64,000 nucleotides of DNA, taken from positions 186,001 to 250,000 of the forward strand of contig NZ_CP059207.1 of NCBI RefSeq assembly GCF_014252035.1, given 5' to 3'. The position numbers and the translations under genes were made by a program. This document shows positions 54,534 through 63,632 of the stretch, in pieces; position 1 is the first letter of the stretch; each line of letters begins with the position of its first letter. The notes under the pieces were generated by a model that ran no database searches, was not told where the DNA came from, and saw only the letters and a list, made by a program, of their open reading frames with translations. Source of the stretch: Blattabacterium cuenoti. Lineage in GTDB: Bacteria > Bacteroidota > Bacteroidia > Flavobacteriales > Blattabacteriaceae.

Positions 54534-55331
54534 CATATCATTTGAAGGTGTTTTTGCTGCATAAAATGATATGTATACACCACATTGATAAAGAAATAAA
54601 AAAGGAATAAAAACTACTATTGTACTTAATATATCTCCAGGTGTAATAGCAGATGCTATAATTAACATAATTAAAAATGCATGCTTTCTATATTTTTTCA
54701 AAAAAGAATAAGTAATTAATTCCATTTTTGTTAAAAAAAATATAAAAAACGGAAATAAGAAAATAATACCCATCGATAATGCAGAATGTGTAATTAAAGA
54801 TATGTAATCTGATAAGTCAAATATATTTTCCGGAAAATGACTTATTCTAAAAGAATATCCGAAATGAATTAAAAATGGAAATAATAAAAAATATCCAAAA
54901 AGAACTCCAGATGTAAATAAAAATGTTGCTATTATGAAAATAAATATAGAATATTTTTTTTCTTCATGATAAAGAGCAGGTTTTATGAATTTCCACAATT
55001 CATATATTATATATGGAAACGATAATATAATTCCTCCTATAAAACAAGTCCATACATATACATTAAATTGACCAAATATTTTTCTATTTTGTATTTTTAA
55101 ATTATCGAAATACACAAAATCTATTCCAAAAAAATAATGTGTTAAACTTTGAAATATACGGTAAGTAATAAAATTCTTTTTTGCTGGTCCAAAAATAATA
55201 TGATCAAATATAATTTCTTTATTTTTCATTAAAAAAATCATTGTAATAACAATTGCAAATAAACAATGAATTATATGTTTTCTTAATTCTTCAATATGTT
55301 TCCAGAATGGAATTTTTTTCTGTTGATTCAT
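54525..55331 (-). CDS. tatC: Twin-arginine translocase subunit TatC
   Basis: Core receptor of the Tat pathway for folded proteins. The 268-residue protein starts with the cytoplasmic PFWKHIEELRKHIIHC (about 8-23; the ELR motif is diagnostic) and has six membrane segments, ending FLFLYQCGVYISF. TatA is not in the window and must be encoded elsewhere if the pathway works. Its 3' end is inside the shared terminator hairpin. Divergent from ychF. Confidence 0.93.
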   Translation of the reverse strand: MNQQKKIPFWKHIEELRKHIIHCLFAIVITMIFLMKNKEIIFDHIIFGPAKKNFITYRIFQSLTHYFFGIDFVYFDNLKIQNRKIFGQFNVYVWTCFIGGIILSFPYIIYELWKFIKPALYHEEKKYSIFIFIIATFLFTSGVLFGYFLLFPFLIHFGYSFRISHFPENIFDLSDYISLITHSALSMGIIFLFPFFIFFLTKMELITYSFLKKYRKHAFLIMLIIASAITPGDILSTIVVFIPFLFLYQCGVYISFYAAKTPSNDMKK

Positions 55332-55413
55332 AATTAAAAAGACGAACCTTTTTTTATATAAAATGTTTTTTATATTTTATCGGAACTAACTAAGTAAAAT
55401 AAAATATTTAATC

Positions 55414-56466
55414 ATGAAATGTGGAATTATTGGATTACCAAATTCAGGTAAATCAACATTTTTTAATATAATTTCTAATTCTCAAGTTTTATCAGAAAAC
55501 TTTCCTTTTTGTACTATAGAACCTAATCACGGAATTACAAAAGTACCAGATCATAGATTATATCAACTAAAAAAAATAATTGATACAAAAAAAATCATAC
55601 CGGCTGAATTGAAAATAGTTGATATAGCAGGATTAATTAGAGGATCTCATAAGGGAGAAGGTTTAGGTAATCAATTTTTATCACATATACGAGAGACAAA
55701 TGTTCTACTTCATATGATTCGTTGTTTTCAAGATATTAGCATTCTTCATGTAGAAGGATCGGTGAATCCTATTAGAGATAAAGAGATTATTGATATAGAA
55801 TTACAACTGAAAGATTTAGAATCTATAGAAAAAAAAATAGAAATAATTAAAAAGAAAAGAGATAAAAAAGAAGAATATCTTCTAAATGTATTAAAAAATA
55901 TTCTTCTTTTTTTAAAAAAAGGAAAAAATATCAGAATGTTTCCTTTCAAAGAAGAAAAAGAAATAAATTGTATAAAGAATTTACAATTACTTACTGTTAA
56001 ACCTGTGATATATATATGTAATGTAAATGATAATGAAAATAATAATAAAACAATTAATGATCATATAGATCATTTGAAAAATATCATAAAAAAAGAGAAT
56101 TCTATTTTAGTCACTTTATCTTTAACAAAAAAGATAATAGAAAAAGAAAATAATTGGACAAATTTAGGAATAGAAAAAGTACTTAAAGAAACATTTAAAT
56201 TATTAAATTTACATACTTTTTTCACAGTAGGTAAAAAAGAAATACGTGCTTGGTCTATTCCTATGACATATACAGCCTATGAAGCTTCATCAGTCATTCA
56301 CACAGATTTAAAAAAAGGATTTATTCGAGCGGAAGTGATTCATTATAATGATTTTATTAAATATCGTTCAGAAGAAAATGCAAAAAAAGCAGGTAAAATG
56401 TTGATAACAGGAAAAAATTATTTGATCCAAGATGGGGACATTATTCATTTTCGTTTTAATCGTTAA
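55414..56466 (+). CDS. ychF: Ribosome-binding ATPase YchF
   Basis: Obg-family P-loop protein that binds ribosomes and prefers ATP. The 350-residue chain has the P-loop GLPNSGKST (7-15), DIAGLIRGSHKGEGLGNQFL (about 70-89), and a C-terminal TGS domain (about 265-348) with EIRAWSIP and DGDIIHFRF. The base-recognition motif, NxxE in the family, reads NVND here. It overlaps the convergent M42 peptidase end by 11 nt. Confidence 0.95.
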   Translation: MKCGIIGLPNSGKSTFFNIISNSQVLSENFPFCTIEPNHGITKVPDHRLYQLKKIIDTKKIIPAELKIVDIAGLIRGSHKGEGLGNQFLSHIRETNVLLHMIRCFQDISILHVEGSVNPIRDKEIIDIELQLKDLESIEKKIEIIKKKRDKKEEYLLNVLKNILLFLKKGKNIRMFPFKEEKEINCIKNLQLLTVKPVIYICNVNDNENNNKTINDHIDHLKNIIKKENSILVTLSLTKKIIEKENNWTNLGIEKVLKETFKLLNLHTFFTVGKKEIRAWSIPMTYTAYEASSVIHTDLKKGFIRAEVIHYNDFIKYRSEENAKKAGKMLITGKNYLIQDGDIIHFRFNR

Positions 56467-57550
56467 AAAATATATTATATCTATTATTATTAATTTCTTG
56501 TAAAGTTTCAAATATTAATGATACTGTTTTTTCTACATCACTTTTATGTACCATTTCTACTGTAGTATGCATATACCGTAGAGGTATAGAAATTAATGCA
56601 GAATATACTCCTTTATTAGAGTAAGCAAAAGCATCAGTATCTGTTCCTGTATATCTAGATGATACTAATCTTTGGAAAGGTATTTCATTATTTTTAGCAG
56701 AATCTATGATAGTTTCTCTAAGATTCTTATGAATAGAAGTAGCATATCCAATAACAGGTCCCAATCCGCATTTTATATCTCCTTGTGTTTTTTTATCTAC
56801 CATAGGTATTGATGTGTCATGTGTTACGTCTGTAACAATAGCAATTTTAGGTTTTAGAAATTGAGAAATCACTTTTGCCCCTTTTAATCCTACTTCTTCT
56901 TGAACAGAATTTACAATATATAATCCATATTGTAAATCGATACTATTTTCTACTAACATTTTTGTTACTTCTGCTATAATAAATCCACCTATTTTGTTGT
57001 CTAAAGCTCTAGATACAAAATAATTATCATTCATAATAAAGAATTTATCAGGATATGTTACAATACATCCCACATGAACTCCTAAATTTATCACTTCATT
57101 TTTATTAGAAGCTCCGATATCGATAAATATATTATCTACATTAGGATGTTTTTCATCTGTAGATTTTCTTATATGAATAGCAGGCCATCCAAATATTCCA
57201 TATACTGGACCTTTTTTTGTGTGAATGACAACTTTTTTGGATATTGCAATCTGGTGATCAGTCCCTCCATTACGAGAAACGTAAATAATTCCATCTTCTG
57301 CAATGTAATTGACATACCAAGATATTTCATCAGCATGAGCTTCTATAACTAACTTATGTTTAGATTTTTTAGGATTTATGATACCTACTGCTGTACCATA
57401 TAAATCTACATGTATTTTATCAACAAAAGTCTTCATATGGTTGATCCATATTTTTTGTCCCTCGGTTTCTTCTCCACTTGGAGAAACTCCATCAAGATAT
57501 TTTTCTAAAAATTTCATTGAATCGTTATCAATATAATAATTTTTTTCCAT
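56456..57550 (-). CDS. M42 family metallopeptidase
   Basis: Two-metal aminopeptidase of the M42 (FrvX/PepA-like) family, 364 residues. Metal and catalytic residues are visible in EAHADEISW (about 70-78), SRALDNKIGG (about 180-189), NSVQEEVGLKGA (about 208-219, Glu pair) and VTDVTHD. It probably recycles peptides in the cytoplasm. 10 bp downstream of dapF. Confidence 0.9.
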   Translation of the reverse strand: MEKNYYIDNDSMKFLEKYLDGVSPSGEETEGQKIWINHMKTFVDKIHVDLYGTAVGIINPKKSKHKLVIEAHADEISWYVNYIAEDGIIYVSRNGGTDHQIAISKKVVIHTKKGPVYGIFGWPAIHIRKSTDEKHPNVDNIFIDIGASNKNEVINLGVHVGCIVTYPDKFFIMNDNYFVSRALDNKIGGFIIAEVTKMLVENSIDLQYGLYIVNSVQEEVGLKGAKVISQFLKPKIAIVTDVTHDTSIPMVDKKTQGDIKCGLGPVIGYATSIHKNLRETIIDSAKNNEIPFQRLVSSRYTGTDTDAFAYSNKGVYSALISIPLRYMHTTVEMVHKSDVEKTVSLIFETLQEINNNRYNIFFND

Positions 57551-57560
57551 ATATTTAATT

Positions 57561-58358
57561 TTAAATCAAAATACTTCCTTTAAACACAAATTCAGCAGGT
57601 CCCGTTAAATAAATATCCCTATATTCTTCTTCTGTTTTTTTTAACGAAAGTAATAAACTACCTCCTGTAGTTTTAATGGGAATTTTTGTTTTATCTTTGT
57701 AAGATATTTTATTTGTTTCGTATGCTGCAATAACAGCTGCTGCTACACCTGTACCACAGGATAAAGTTTCTTTTTCAACTCCTCTTTCATAAGTTCTAAC
57801 ATGTAAAATATTTTTTTCTAATATTTTCACAAAATTTACATTTACTCCTTTTTTCAGGTAAGGATTGTTAAATCTAATTTTTCTTCCTTCCTTATAAACA
57901 TCTATTTTATGTAAATTTTCTACAAATAAAACACAATGTGGAGACCCGGTATTAAGAAAAATATGTTCTAGATGAATTACTATATCAGTTTTTTTTAAAT
58001 TTTTAAGTTTTATCGAAACTAAATTATTTTCTTTAATAAAACCATAATGTGGACCATCCTCTGCTCTAAAATAAGTTTTATTATCTTTTATAATTCCTAA
58101 TTGTTTGGAAAAAAAAATGACACATCTTCCTCCGTTTCCACACATAGTGCTTTCTTTTCCATCTGAATTATAATATTTCATATAAAAGTCAAAATTTTCA
58201 TCATTTTGAATTGAAATAACTCCATCCGCTCCAATACCAAAATTTCTATCACATAATGTTTTGAACAATAAAGTGCTTTCTGTAATATTTTTTTCTCTGA
58301 AATCTAGCATAATAAAATCATTTCCTGTTCCTTGATATTTAAAAAAGTTTAATTTCAT
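57561..58358 (-). CDS. dapF: Diaminopimelate epimerase
   Basis: Converts LL- to meso-diaminopimelate for lysine and peptidoglycan. The 265-residue protein has GTGNDFIMLD (10-19), the first catalytic cysteine C73 in STMCGNGGRC, and the second C201 in LSCGTGVAAA. Both are intact. Divergent from htrA across a 121-bp gap with a 7-bp inverted repeat. Confidence 0.96.
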   Translation of the reverse strand: MKLNFFKYQGTGNDFIMLDFREKNITESTLLFKTLCDRNFGIGADGVISIQNDENFDFYMKYYNSDGKESTMCGNGGRCVIFFSKQLGIIKDNKTYFRAEDGPHYGFIKENNLVSIKLKNLKKTDIVIHLEHIFLNTGSPHCVLFVENLHKIDVYKEGRKIRFNNPYLKKGVNVNFVKILEKNILHVRTYERGVEKETLSCGTGVAAAVIAAYETNKISYKDKTKIPIKTTGGSLLLSLKKTEEEYRDIYLTGPAEFVFKGSILI

Positions 58359-58414
58359 AAATAACGAATTTAATATTATTTTTTTGAATTTTTCCTTATA
58401 TTATTGTACAGTTT

Positions 58415-58431
58415 TTGATATCATATATCAA
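58415..58431. repeat. Perfect inverted repeat between dapF and htrA
   Basis: TTGATAT-CAT-ATATCAA, 7-bp arms, in the middle of the divergent dapF/htrA gap. Position fits an operator, but AT-rich DNA makes short palindromes common, so the functional claim is weak. Confidence 0.35.
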
Positions 58432-58479
58432 CATACTATCAATATAAATACATAAATAGATAAAATATAAAATAAATAT

Positions 58480-59991
58480 ATGAAGAGAATCGTTTTTTAT
58501 ATTGTACTTAGTAGCATGATGAGTTCAATAATTTCCATAGCTGCATATAAACAATATTATAAAGAAACATCTACATCTTTTCCCACATATAATAATTATA
58601 AATCAAAAACAGAATCTTCAGAAAATTCATCATTAGTTAGTTCTGCAGGACTTCCTGATTTTACTAGAGTTGTAGATAAAACAATATATGCAGTAGTTAA
58701 TGTAAGAAATTATTCTAGCAATAATAGCCAGTTTGATCCATTTGATTTCTTTTTTGGATTTCCTGATGATTTTGGAGGAGGAGGTAGAGAAAAAAAACAC
58801 CAAAAAAATAATAATGATATGCCTGGACTTCATGGGTCCGGTGTGATTATATCTCCGGATGGATATATTGTAACTAATAATCATGTAGTAAAATATGCAG
58901 AAAGAATTGAGGTTACTCTTAGTGATCAAAAAACTTATAGAGCCAAATTGATAGGAAAAGATCCAAGTACAGATATAGCATTATTGAAAATAAATGATAA
59001 AAATTTACCTTTTATATATTTTTCTGATTCTAATAAAGTCCAAGTTGGAGAATGGGTTTTAGCTATAGGGAACCCCTTTGATTTAAATTCAACGGTTACG
59101 GCAGGTATAATAAGTGCTAAAAATAGAAATTTGGGAATATTAAGAGGAGAAACTCCATCAGCTATAGAATCTTTTTTTCAAACAGATGCAGCTGTAAATC
59201 CGGGAAATAGTGGTGGGGCGTTGGTAAATACTAATGGAGAATTAATTGGTATAAACACAGCTATTTCTTCTTCTTCAGGAAACTTTATAGGGTATAGTTT
59301 TGCGGCTCCTTCTAATTTAGTGGCAAAAGTAGTAAAAGATATAAAAAAATATGGATCTGTACAACGTGCTTATTTGGGAATAAAAGGAATAGATTTATCG
59401 AAAATAGAATATATAAAATATTATAATAAAGAAACAAATCAAAATATAAAACCACAGAAAGGCTTTTTAATAGCAGAAGTTTTTGAGAAAAGTGGAGCAT
59501 ATGATGCTGGACTTAGAAAAGGAGATATAATAAAAAACATAGATGGAAAGCCAATACAAAATATTGCTGATCTTTCTTTTATTATTGGAACAAAATATCC
59601 AGGTAATAAAATAAAAGTAAATGTTATTAGAAATGGTGAAAATAAAACTTTTAACGTTATTTTAAAAGATATACAAGGAAGAATAAAAATAAGAACTAAA
59701 GAAGAAATTAGTCCATCGGAATTATTAGGAGCGACTTTTGAATATATGACCCAAGATTACAAAAAGGATTTTGGTATTGATTATGGTATTATAATAAAAG
59801 AAATTAAAGAAGGTGGTCGTCTCAGTTCTATAGGAATGGAAGAAGGAGATATTATTTTATCCATTAATGGAGAAAAAATGAAAAAACCTAGTGATGTTGA
59901 TAGAATTTTAAAACGATATTCAGGAGATGTTACTATAAAATCTCTTAAGCAAGATGGACAAGTATATATAGCTGGATTTGAAATGGATTAA
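58480..59991 (+). CDS. degP: Periplasmic serine protease HtrA/DegP
   Basis: Envelope quality-control protease and chaperone. The 503-residue chain has an N-terminal membrane/signal segment (about 4-23), trypsin-like domain with the triad H135 (TNNHVV), D165 (STDIALL) and S244 (GNSGGAL), and two PDZ domains (about 290-395 and 405-500). A glycine-rich loop follows residue 98. All catalytic residues are intact. Keeps outer-membrane and secreted proteins in order. Confidence 0.95.
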   Translation: MKRIVFYIVLSSMMSSIISIAAYKQYYKETSTSFPTYNNYKSKTESSENSSLVSSAGLPDFTRVVDKTIYAVVNVRNYSSNNSQFDPFDFFFGFPDDFGGGGREKKHQKNNNDMPGLHGSGVIISPDGYIVTNNHVVKYAERIEVTLSDQKTYRAKLIGKDPSTDIALLKINDKNLPFIYFSDSNKVQVGEWVLAIGNPFDLNSTVTAGIISAKNRNLGILRGETPSAIESFFQTDAAVNPGNSGGALVNTNGELIGINTAISSSSGNFIGYSFAAPSNLVAKVVKDIKKYGSVQRAYLGIKGIDLSKIEYIKYYNKETNQNIKPQKGFLIAEVFEKSGAYDAGLRKGDIIKNIDGKPIQNIADLSFIIGTKYPGNKIKVNVIRNGENKTFNVILKDIQGRIKIRTKEEISPSELLGATFEYMTQDYKKDFGIDYGIIIKEIKEGGRLSSIGMEEGDIILSINGEKMKKPSDVDRILKRYSGDVTIKSLKQDGQVYIAGFEMD

Positions 59992-60003
59992 TTAACTGAG
60001 TAG

Positions 60004-61086
60004 TTATTTATTATTAATTACTTTGTAATAATAAAATAATGTTATTATTCCGAAAGAAATATTAGGTAGTAAAACAGAGAAATAGGATGGAATATAATTT
60101 TTTGTAGAATATATTTTTGTAATTTTTATGAGAAAAATGTAAATGAAAGATAATATTATTCCAATAATGATATTTAATCCTATATCTCTTTTTTTTAAAG
60201 AAATAGATAATCCCAATATAGTAAATATAAAAGTTGAAAAAGGAAGATTTATTCTTTGATAAAATTCATTTAAATAAATATTGACATCGTTATTCCCTCT
60301 TTTTTTTTCTATTTCGATAAATTTTTTTAACTCATGAATGTTCATATTCTCTGCTATATATTCTTCTGGTAAAAACTCTTCCGGTGTTAAAGATAATTTT
60401 TTGATTTTATAAAATCCCTTAACAAAAAAAGTATCATGATTTTTTTTTATTATAGTTTCTATATAATCATGTAAAATATATATTTTACTTTTTTTACTAC
60501 ATAAAATATTTTTGGCTTTTATAATGCATATTAATTTATTTCCAATAAATTTTTGATATACAAAATTTTTTCCTGTATTTTTTTTTTTTGAAAAATTTCT
60601 GATGAATATATATTCGTTATCTGAAATTTTAGCACTAACGTTATGATATTCATACTTATATTTTGGACTCAATAAATATTGATAGAAAAATTTATTTTTA
60701 TTTTTATTTGCTATTGGAAGAATATAATAATTTATAACAATGGAAATTAATACGATGAAAATAGCCGATAGTAAATATGTAAAAGTAATTCTTTTTAAAC
60801 TAATCCCACTTGCTAAAAGAGCAGTTATTTCTGAGTTTTTTGTTAATTGATATGTGAAAAATATGACAGATAAAAGAACAGATATAGGACTAAAAATATT
60901 AGCTAACCATATGGACCAAAATGGATAATAAAAAATCAAAGCTTCTTTTATTGATACATGGTTATTTTCTAAACGATGCATCCGTTGAGAAATATCTATC
61001 ACTACTGATAATAACTGAAGAAAAATAGTTATGACTATGAAGCTTATCATAAAATTACGAAAAATATAACGGTCAATAATTTTCAT
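60004..61086 (-). CDS. LptF/LptG family permease
   Basis: Membrane subunit of the lipopolysaccharide transport complex (YjgP/YjgQ family), 360 residues. Three N-terminal segments (about 10-32, 53-75, 98-120), a periplasmic domain (about 130-260) and three C-terminal segments (about 275-355). The start KIIDRYIFRNFMISFIVI and SEITALLASGISLKRI (about 84-99) are family blocks. Which of the two paralogues it is cannot be decided. 24 bp downstream of tgt. Confidence 0.88.
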   Translation of the reverse strand: MKIIDRYIFRNFMISFIVITIFLQLLSVVIDISQRMHRLENNHVSIKEALIFYYPFWSIWLANIFSPISVLLSVIFFTYQLTKNSEITALLASGISLKRITFTYLLSAIFIVLISIVINYYILPIANKNKNKFFYQYLLSPKYKYEYHNVSAKISDNEYIFIRNFSKKKNTGKNFVYQKFIGNKLICIIKAKNILCSKKSKIYILHDYIETIIKKNHDTFFVKGFYKIKKLSLTPEEFLPEEYIAENMNIHELKKFIEIEKKRGNNDVNIYLNEFYQRINLPFSTFIFTILGLSISLKKRDIGLNIIIGIILSFIYIFLIKITKIYSTKNYIPSYFSVLLPNISFGIITLFYYYKVINNK

Positions 61087-61110
61087 ATTTATTATGTTGT
61101 TAAATAAAAA

Positions 61111-62244
61111 TTACAAACGTTGTTTTAATAATGGTATTACAGATTTTTTCCAAGATGAAAAGTTATTGTTTATAATATGAATTCTTGCTTTTTGAAGTAA
61201 ATTAGAATAGAAAGATATATTATGAATAGATGCAATTTCTTTAGCTAAATTTTCCTTAGAAATAAAAAGATGTCTAACATAAGATTTACTGTATAAACGA
61301 TCTATATAAGAATTTCCAAATTCGTCTAAATATGAAAAATCTTTTTTCCATTTACTATTCTTTATATTCATTATACCGTTCCATGTGAATAACATTCCAT
61401 GACGTCCATTTCTTGTTGGTATAACGCAATCAAACATATCTATTCCTAAAGATATTCCTTCAAGGATATCAACAGGAGTTCCCACTCCCATCAAATATTT
61501 TGGTTTATCTTTAGGTAATAAATCTGTTAATAAATTAATAATATTATAAGTTTCTTCTTTTGTTTCTCCTAAACTTAGCCCTCCTATAGCATATCCATCT
61601 ACTTGAAATGAAGATATTTTGTCTGCAGAATATTTTCTCAAATCCTTATAAATACTTCCCTGTATAATAGGGAAAAAACTTTGTTTGTAATTATATTTTT
61701 CTGGATTTTTTTGTATATATGAATAACATCTATCTAACCAATAATGTGTTTTTTTTAAGGATAATTTTGCATAACTATAACTACAAGGAAAAGCTGGGCA
61801 ATCATCAAAAGCCATTATGATATCTCCTCCTATAAAACGTTGAATTTCCATAGATTTTTCTGGAGAAAATAAATGAGAAGATCCATTTATAATGGATTTA
61901 AAAATTACACCTTCTTCAGTTATTTTATTTAATTTTCTCATAGAAAAAATTTGAAAACCTCCACTATCTGTTAAAATAGGATGATTCCAATTCATAAAAG
62001 AATGAATACCACCTGCTTGATATAATACATCAATTCCCGGTTGAATATATAAATGATAGGTATTACCAAGTATTATATTTGGCATATTTTTATTATACAA
62101 TAATTCCGATGTAGGTACGGATTTAATATATCCTTTTGAAGCTACTGGCATAAATATTGGAGTTTCTATTTTTCCGTGATCTGTTTCAATAATACCTGCT
62201 CTTGCCTTAGAAGAGTTATCTGTTTTTATTAAATGAAATTTCAT
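61111..62244 (-). CDS. tgt: tRNA-guanine transglycosylase (Tgt), lacking the usual zinc cysteines
   Basis: Exchanges the wobble guanine of GUN-anticodon tRNAs for preQ1 on the queuosine path. The 377-residue barrel has the catalytic region LTDSGGFQIFS (91-101, D93), GGLSLGE (221-227) and IDMFDCVIPTRNGRHG (268-283). The zinc site, normally CxCxxC...H, reads G310-N-S312-YI-D315 with the histidine at 325: all three cysteines are missing. This may be a trait of the whole phylum. Function is likely kept, as queE is also present. Confidence 0.93.
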   Translation of the reverse strand: MKFHLIKTDNSSKARAGIIETDHGKIETPIFMPVASKGYIKSVPTSELLYNKNMPNIILGNTYHLYIQPGIDVLYQAGGIHSFMNWNHPILTDSGGFQIFSMRKLNKITEEGVIFKSIINGSSHLFSPEKSMEIQRFIGGDIIMAFDDCPAFPCSYSYAKLSLKKTHYWLDRCYSYIQKNPEKYNYKQSFFPIIQGSIYKDLRKYSADKISSFQVDGYAIGGLSLGETKEETYNIINLLTDLLPKDKPKYLMGVGTPVDILEGISLGIDMFDCVIPTRNGRHGMLFTWNGIMNIKNSKWKKDFSYLDEFGNSYIDRLYSKSYVRHLFISKENLAKEIASIHNISFYSNLLQKARIHIINNNFSSWKKSVIPLLKQRL

Positions 62245-62324
62245 TTTAAAAATTTACAATATTTAAATAATGTATATAACATATGATGATTATAAAGTAT
62301 AATTTCGCATTATCATAGTTTAAA

Positions 62325-63218
62325 ATGAAGAAAAATTACCATCATCAATCGGTTCTTATAAAAGAAAGTATAGAAAATTTAATTACAGATAAAAATGGAA
62401 TTTATGTAGACGCCACGTTTGGAGGAGGAGGACATTCTTATGCTATTTTGAATAAATTAAGTAAAAATGGTATTCTAATAGCATTAGATCAAGATAAAGA
62501 TTCAATAAAAATGAATTGCATTCAGGATAAAAGATTACACTTATTTCACAGTAACTTTATTCAAATAAAAAATATACTAAAAAAGAAAAATATTCCAAAA
62601 GTATCTGGAATATTAGTTGATTTAGGGATGTCTTCTTATCAATTAGACAATGTTGAAAGAGGTTTCTCTAATCAACATAATTGTATTATGGATATGAGAA
62701 TGAATAAGGAATCTTCTTATTCAGCTATAAATGTTCTCAATGAATCTTCTAGAGAAAAACTATTATACATATTTAGAAAATATGGAGAGTTTAAAAATGC
62801 GAATATAATTTCGAAAAAAATAATAAAAGAACGTTCAAAAAAAAATATGATATTTTCTTCGGATCTAGTTAATATTTTCTTTATAAAAGGAAATTTTTAC
62901 AAACGGAAAAGATTCTTATCTAGAATTTTTCAGTCTATACGAATAGAAGTGAATAATGAAATTCATGCTTTAGAAAATCTTTTGTTAGAATCTTCTAAAA
63001 TTATTTTTCCAAAAGGAAGAATAGCAGTTATTTCATACCATTCTATAGAAGATAGAATTACTAAATATTTTTTTAAAAAAGGATTTTTAATGGAAAAAAT
63101 ATTTCAACCTATTCCATTTAGAATGATACATAAAAAAGTTATTAAACCTAGTTATAAAGAAATCATAAATAATACAAGATCAAGAAGTGCTAGACTAAGA
63201 ATTGCAGAAAAAATTTAA
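62325..63218 (+). CDS. rsmH: 16S rRNA (cytosine-N4) methyltransferase RsmH
   Basis: Methylates N4 of the conserved cytosine at position 1402 (E. coli numbering) of 16S rRNA. The 297-residue protein has YHHQSVLIKESI (5-16), the SAM motif ATFGGGGHSYAIL (about 30-42), LVDLGMSSYQLD (about 98-109) and the final RSRSARLRIAEK. First gene of the division and cell wall cluster, followed by ftsL and ftsI. Confidence 0.96.
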   Translation: MKKNYHHQSVLIKESIENLITDKNGIYVDATFGGGGHSYAILNKLSKNGILIALDQDKDSIKMNCIQDKRLHLFHSNFIQIKNILKKKNIPKVSGILVDLGMSSYQLDNVERGFSNQHNCIMDMRMNKESSYSAINVLNESSREKLLYIFRKYGEFKNANIISKKIIKERSKKNMIFSSDLVNIFFIKGNFYKRKRFLSRIFQSIRIEVNNEIHALENLLLESSKIIFPKGRIAVISYHSIEDRITKYFFKKGFLMEKIFQPIPFRMIHKKVIKPSYKEIINNTRSRSARLRIAEKI

Positions 63219-63237
63219 ATAATAAGAGTAAAAGGAA

Positions 63238-63573
63238 ATGAAAAATAATATGAAGGTATTTATAAGAGTTGTTAAAGATATTTTAAAGGGTAATTTTCTA
63301 GTAAAAGAAGATGCTTATCGCAATTGGAATTTTATTGTTTTTCTTACTATACTATCTTTAATTAGTATCACTAGTTCTCATATGATGGATAGAAAAATTA
63401 AGAAAATCAATAAAATTAATGAAGAAATAAAGGAGTTAAAATCTGAATATGCAGACATACATAGTAAATGTATGCAAATGCAATTATCTTCATTTATAAG
63501 AAAAAAATTGGTAAATGGATTGAAACATTTAGAATCACCTCCATATGAATTATTTTTAAATGAAAATAAATAA
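63238..63573 (+). CDS. ftsL: FtsL-like division protein
   Basis: 111-residue bitopic protein between rsmH and ftsI. A cytoplasmic start is followed by one membrane segment (about 29-47) and a coiled-coil stretch (about 50-80). The sequence ..NFLVKEDAYRNWNFIVFL.. fits the Bacteroidota FtsL family. Position in the cluster strongly supports the role in the FtsL/FtsI divisome complex. Confidence 0.85.
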   Translation: MKNNMKVFIRVVKDILKGNFLVKEDAYRNWNFIVFLTILSLISITSSHMMDRKIKKINKINEEIKELKSEYADIHSKCMQMQLSSFIRKKLVNGLKHLESPPYELFLNENK

Positions 63574-63632
63574 TGTAATCATATAACAATAGAAAATAAA
63601 ATATAGAATAAAGAATATTCAAGGAAATAAAA

